From the IMG/VR virus record IMGVR_UViG_3300025141_016717, positions 1 through 32,216 of that record: DNA of 32,216 nt. One strand, written 5' to 3'. Every line of letters begins with the position of its first letter. Position 1 is the stretch's first letter. This document shows positions 29,101-32,216 of the stretch, in pieces. The position numbers were made by a program, and so were the translations under genes. Below the pieces are notes generated by a model. That model had not been told where the DNA came from. It made no database searches and saw only the letters and a list, made by a program, of their open reading frames with translations. The stretch comes from a virus.

Positions 29101-32100
29101 CTGCTGAAGACAAATTCTTGCTCCATAATGCTTTTCAAAAGGTTAGTTAGTCTTTCGTTAAAGAAATCTGAATTAATCTTTTCTTTAAGCGTTTTATCTA
29201 GGGCTTTTCCATAGAATACAACATCTTCTTTGCTGGATCTGGTCGAAGCCAAGAGTAACTCTTGAATTGATATTATAGCATTTTGAGCAAGAGCAACAAT
29301 AATAGCGTTTGTTTTATTGATATTATTTACATACTCTTGTCTTTTTTTACTTACAGCCTCGCCACGCTCTCTGTCTGTAGTCGTCGTTGTTGACCCAACA
29401 TTGTTTTCCAGCCAGTCTACAGACCCTCCCTCTGAGCTGTCTGACATCATTGCTCCAGAAGAGGTAGCCATACCTCCAATGTCTTTTTGCAAATATGTAG
29501 TACTTTCAGATTTCGACGAAGTGTCTGCCACTGCAGTCATAAACCTCGTTTTCATTGGGTATATTGATAGTGCATTTCCGGAATTTATATAAAGATAATC
29601 GCCCTCTGGATCATCTGGATTTTCAAAATAGATACTGCTAATTGGGTCTTTACCAAAATCAAACTCAGAGTATGACTTCATACCCATTTCTTCAGCTCTC
29701 TTTCTTGATATAGTGCTTATTGGTCCATTTTTAATTTTTAAAAGCAAAGAAAGTTGGTCTAAACTAGATTCGTTCAAAACTTTTCTTGTAGCATTCAATC
29801 TATCTTTGGTTCTTAAATCAGGTACATCTATATAATTGTTTGCAAAATTTATAGAGTCATTAATTGAAAAAGAATGACCATTGTGACATGTGAGCTCTAT
29901 GTTTTGGATGAAATCAAAAAATTTATGCACAGATACTTGGCCCTCGCCTATACCCGTTGTCTTTGTTGCCATGGCCTTCTTTAAAAGCTGAGATATCTTA
30001 TAAGATCTAGCCAAAAGATCGTCAACCACGGATGAGTCTAACTCAATATTGGATTCGCCTAATTCTAAGTTAGAATGCTTAAGCATAGTGAATGGCAGTA
30101 TATCAGATACCTCTACGCCAAGCTCAATCATTGAGTTTATTACTCCATTATAAGATTCTTCGCTTTTATCTTCAACTAATTGTTTTATAATTTCTCCAAA
30201 CTTTATTCTGTTAAACTGCGAAATGCTAGTTCTTGCTCCACAGTATAAATTCACAAATGATTTATTTTCTTTTAACATTTTGATAATCGGATGAACCTCA
30301 GAGTATTCGGGTTCAGCTATTGGCATAGCAATAATCGAATAATCCTTAATAACTTGTTTTGCTTGTTTCAAATCAGAAGGAACGGTTATTTTTTCAGGGC
30401 AAATAAATGATCTAGAGGAAAATTTAAATCCACCGGCAGACTGTCTTCTAGATAGATTTAGTATTGACTCTTTTATTTTAGGCGTTATAGCAGACCCAAC
30501 CATTTCTTCGAGATATATATTAAGACCCGTAACTTGCTGAAAATCTTCTTTAAACCCACATTCCCACGGGCTATCATTGTTTGCTTCAACTATAGTCATT
30601 TTATCAAGATCTTCTTGCGTAGCAATGTAACCTGAAGCACTAGCGCCTTCTATACGAGCTTCTCCCGGTACATATTCTGAGCCTGGGCCTGCCACGCCCT
30701 GTGTCTTAAACTTATTTATAAGATCTTTAGAACCTCCAAATGGGCACCTGTTTTTGGACGTAGATATTTTAACTCCCGATCTCAAACGCTTTCCGCCAAG
30801 AGATCTAAGGGCATCTGATTTTCTTATAATTGATTCGATATTTTTAAATGAGTCTCCACTGTAAAAATCTAACCCTATCTGTTCCCAAGATTTTACTCGA
30901 ACAACACTGTCGTCTGGTCTGCCAAAGTCTTTAGAGATCTGAACTAATTTATCAAACTCTTCTTCAGAAAGTTCAAATTCTGAATTAACAAGGGCTTCGA
31001 AAGAGATTACACTTCCATCCTTTCTAACCAAGGAATATATATTATATGTTATATCTTTTTCAGGATTTTCTACCTTCCTTTTAAGAAGAGCATATTGCTC
31101 TGCCGGAAAACCAGCGCTTTGTTTTGGATCGTTTCTTATGTATACGAACTTGTTGCAGACAGAGCATTTAGACTGCACCTTGGAAAGCTGGGCTTTATAA
31201 AAAACCATTCCTCTTAATTCTTGTACAATCACCGTGATTGATAAGTTTAAAATTTCTTTTGATACATTCTCATCGCTACTAAATTTCTTTTCCCCCAAAT
31301 GTTCTTCAATTATCTTTTTTATTTTAGATACCAAAAGCTCTTCAAAAGGTGTGTCTAAAGTCTTTTGCCAATTTATACCTTCTCTTTCGTGCCGTTTTTG
31401 CCTTTTGTTTTTAAAAATATTATTACTTGCAGCAGGCTTATAGAGGGGGACTAGGGCTGCTAACAGCTCATCATAATATTTATCTACCTGAAAAAACAAA
31501 CCATTTCCAGAAAATACATTTGATCCTAAACAATTTCTTTTAATATCATTTTTCTGGTCAGGAGTTAAAAGCCTATCCTCCTTCAAGTAGGATAGAATAG
31601 CTCTATCCCTTAGCTTTATGGATGAAATTAGGTAATCAAACTTTCTTATAAGAAATCTTCTGTATAAGTTTATTTTTGCACTAACATCTTTTTCTGGTGC
31701 TTGTAAAGTTAGGGCACTAGAGTATAGATCATTTGATATTGTAGATATAATCTGCACCTCTCTTAAGATAAGAGCCCGAATATCTTTTAATCTCTTTTCA
31801 TCTATCTCGACTACAGCCGAATTATCAGAGTCTGACTCAATTATGTTAGCACCCAGTATATCTGCAAACTTACCGCTAAATATAGAGCCTTCAATACTTA
31901 AAAAGTCTTTTTTGCCAGACTTTACATCTTCGTAAAAGGAGTCATTATCGTCTAGGCCTTCTATTTTTTCGTAAACTAAGCTTGAAAAATTAGGGTTTGA
32001 TAAATTGTTTTGTATTCTATCAACTTTGGTTGTTGTATATTCTCCATCGAAACTTGATTCGCCCCCTGTCTTTTTCGAAGAAAAAAGAGAGATAACTTTA

Positions 32101-32216
32101 TCTCGATTGGTTCTTTCGAATAAATCGTAAGCATCCAGCAGATCCTCCGTATTATCACTAATAAATTTGGCAATCAACTGAGACCTTAACAAAAACTCCC
32201 TAGCGGGCAAGCCGAT
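26184..32216 (-). CDS. Giant protein of unknown function (>2,000 residues), 5' end cut by window edge
   Basis: A reading frame of 2,010 codons remains open at the right edge. A TTG at 32208-32210 is the first possible internal start, but two more codons precede it and the true start is probably outside. The first 750 residues are helical and contain scattered cysteine motifs: CSVC (in SKCSVCNKFVYIRNDP), RCPFGGSKD, WECGFKED, FICPEK and LTCHNGHS, suggesting zinc sites. The rest is nearly Cys-free. A predicted beta-rich middle (about 1340-1560) includes SVEFPESHPDYFENGWTLMV and VPIPVEVGAKKGDINISLS. A long helical C-terminus follows. I see no nuclease, protease, polymerase or helicase motif and no transmembrane segment. 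It could be a virion, ejection or replication-linked protein; function is open. Confidence 0.88.
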   Translation of the reverse strand: MGLPAREFLLRSQLIAKFISDNTEDLLDAYDLFERTNRDKVISLFSSKKTGGESSFDGEYTTTKVDRIQNNLSNPNFSSLVYEKIEGLDDNDSFYEDVKSGKKDFLSIEGSIFSGKFADILGANIIESDSDNSAVVEIDEKRLKDIRALILREVQIISTISNDLYSSALTLQAPEKDVSAKINLYRRFLIRKFDYLISSIKLRDRAILSYLKEDRLLTPDQKNDIKRNCLGSNVFSGNGLFFQVDKYYDELLAALVPLYKPAASNNIFKNKRQKRHEREGINWQKTLDTPFEELLVSKIKKIIEEHLGEKKFSSDENVSKEILNLSITVIVQELRGMVFYKAQLSKVQSKCSVCNKFVYIRNDPKQSAGFPAEQYALLKRKVENPEKDITYNIYSLVRKDGSVISFEALVNSEFELSEEEFDKLVQISKDFGRPDDSVVRVKSWEQIGLDFYSGDSFKNIESIIRKSDALRSLGGKRLRSGVKISTSKNRCPFGGSKDLINKFKTQGVAGPGSEYVPGEARIEGASASGYIATQEDLDKMTIVEANNDSPWECGFKEDFQQVTGLNIYLEEMVGSAITPKIKESILNLSRRQSAGGFKFSSRSFICPEKITVPSDLKQAKQVIKDYSIIAMPIAEPEYSEVHPIIKMLKENKSFVNLYCGARTSISQFNRIKFGEIIKQLVEDKSEESYNGVINSMIELGVEVSDILPFTMLKHSNLELGESNIELDSSVVDDLLARSYKISQLLKKAMATKTTGIGEGQVSVHKFFDFIQNIELTCHNGHSFSINDSINFANNYIDVPDLRTKDRLNATRKVLNESSLDQLSLLLKIKNGPISTISRKRAEEMGMKSYSEFDFGKDPISSIYFENPDDPEGDYLYINSGNALSIYPMKTRFMTAVADTSSKSESTTYLQKDIGGMATSSGAMMSDSSEGGSVDWLENNVGSTTTTTDRERGEAVSKKRQEYVNNINKTNAIIVALAQNAIISIQELLLASTRSSKEDVVFYGKALDKTLKEKINSDFFNERLTNLLKSIMEQEFVFSRARKVNFSKDYDISIDELSGLIKDSIINDFGEDPRAFIYAIGSSFHRYLQRKIVEGAILYANNHPDPGIREDLKDDIEEVLVHEKKLTVSQISKAMPSFFNPREIAEFEKSIDPKGKNTDPIQDVSEQISQVDQGAGMKVVNITELWFAKQVTIAATAMYLAERLSEVYNRFLSESSSSYVNLPILDQFDLSTRDKVIAITIDRIITSGQGTSLDLSDIDDLDLNDHLDSLGEVVRNLTRLQVGAAYASRANYYQELGLDYIKNIYMSLTYSPAMSHQEKVHVNNILQKVIVNTRSTEIILEPHIKETNTGGKYAEYFSRFENAHSLMPSASHPTLSINPKTLGGFVSYKTKTVKPIYLIKQGAQDFSYILGIEGYLISAPSFAILVSKDDEELLSSLLPVQPSVEFPESHPDYFENGWTLMVGNIKGSDVKKAGFKTNTDLTNSVTMISICNHPGTEVVLDESKNPVSYRNVSLGLDTETALSLGSYKASAPANSYYPPVDGFTSRIGVPIPVEVGAKKGDINISLSDMPIDIPAGSNTMVRVNLSDLLQRNPPDEAESILLSIERVYADFVVKYKQLKSISEKEAEKKKKQTSLTMRSLMNRYRNLPLKIDTSGSTRTVMTGKGGFQESQGWYVPIISPVLANLIITKACFGIEYAGHGVFSEDLYESEEVLSAAKTAMQSFLAKINGYDELASLFNQREDMVNGEPVSGMDLLEPYEMLFRQRLINGQQVSRVNMNRLFGPKGVLRVISRSELNEHLETLKSEEEKAAYIAEQGVVYNERLRRIESIRLDNVDQKYKTMFKEQDGGILRRWSTYTPKFYPINVSKSNSSNVANFGVPKLVIDTPMFRKKKVDRDLSRVRDEAIGSDILSTDDLAAIYKQRRGKKPGGIYYFSEVLQTFFDKKFYGIRKLVEEYGTAGIFKDAYFDSAELFNKVSSKIICSDFIKKSEKYKTDVFGRIMIKSEALKRLFD

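Noticed and set aside
26184-32216. Giant protein as an N4-type virion RNA polymerase
   Set aside because: I looked for T7-like polymerase motifs and saw none. Size alone is not evidence.

Overview
This window looks like an interior piece of a large double-stranded DNA tailed phage (Caudoviricetes) with a bacterial host. The gene set includes a large terminase, a portal protein, a gp32-like single-strand binding protein, a phage-type RecA, a RuvC-like nuclease, a Toprim primase and a bacterial family C DNA polymerase (DnaE). The DNA is AT-rich. Every gene I can support lies on the minus strand, so transcription runs from high to low coordinates. Coding is very dense, with many ATGA, GTGA, TTGA or TAATG junctions and Shine-Dalgarno (SD) sequences of the GGAG type. 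The mixture of its own polymerase, chaperonin, RecA and CCA enzyme with a >2,000-residue protein suggests a jumbo-class phage. The host cannot be named. No tRNA, rRNA, CRISPR array or insertion sequence was found. No gap exceeds about 100 bases; the longest are 9925-10016, 12565-12651, 25802-25879 and 18214-18285.

Layout in order of transcription. (1) 32216-26184: a giant protein of unknown function, open at the right edge. (2) 26161-25880: a small helical protein, possibly DNA-binding, followed by a terminator. (3) 25801-19657: a DNA polymerase III alpha gene broken into three reading frames. The pieces are joined on paper by two split inteins, and each break holds a free-standing homing-endonuclease-like gene. 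(4) 19660-13106: a replication, recombination and chaperone block: zinc-ribbon protein, two small proteins (one with a UvsY-like layout), SSB, RuvC-like nuclease, GroEL, RecA, a Cys-rich protein and a Toprim primase. (5) 13101-12652: a sigma-region-4-like helix-turn-helix protein at the boundary. (6) 12564-1: the virion and packaging side: proteins of unknown function, a terminator at 9936-9975, a possible small terminase, a CCA-adding/poly(A) polymerase-type nucleotidyltransferase, the large terminase, the portal, and a protein cut by the left edge.

The standout is the 6.1 kb dnaE locus. N-extein 1 ends GPARG and is followed by a 90-residue Cys1 intein N-half. A PD-(D/E)xK-type nuclease gene comes next, then a 35-residue intein C-half ending HN before SSAGSLVAY. 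The polymerase core then runs to YAFNK, followed by a 108-residue intein N-half that starts with Ser. A second nuclease gene with an ExDGxHH motif follows, then a 37-residue intein C-half ending SN before SHSVSYSH. Removing both inteins gives a continuous DnaE of about 1,123 residues with sensible joins at both conserved sites. A working polymerase would therefore need two protein trans-splicing events among three separately translated chains.

The replication genes form a coherent set. DnaE would copy DNA primed by the Toprim primase, SSB and RecA (perhaps with a UvsY-like mediator) would handle single strands and recombination, and the RuvC-like enzyme would resolve branches. GroEL may help fold phage proteins. 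No helicase, sliding clamp or GroES is visible here.
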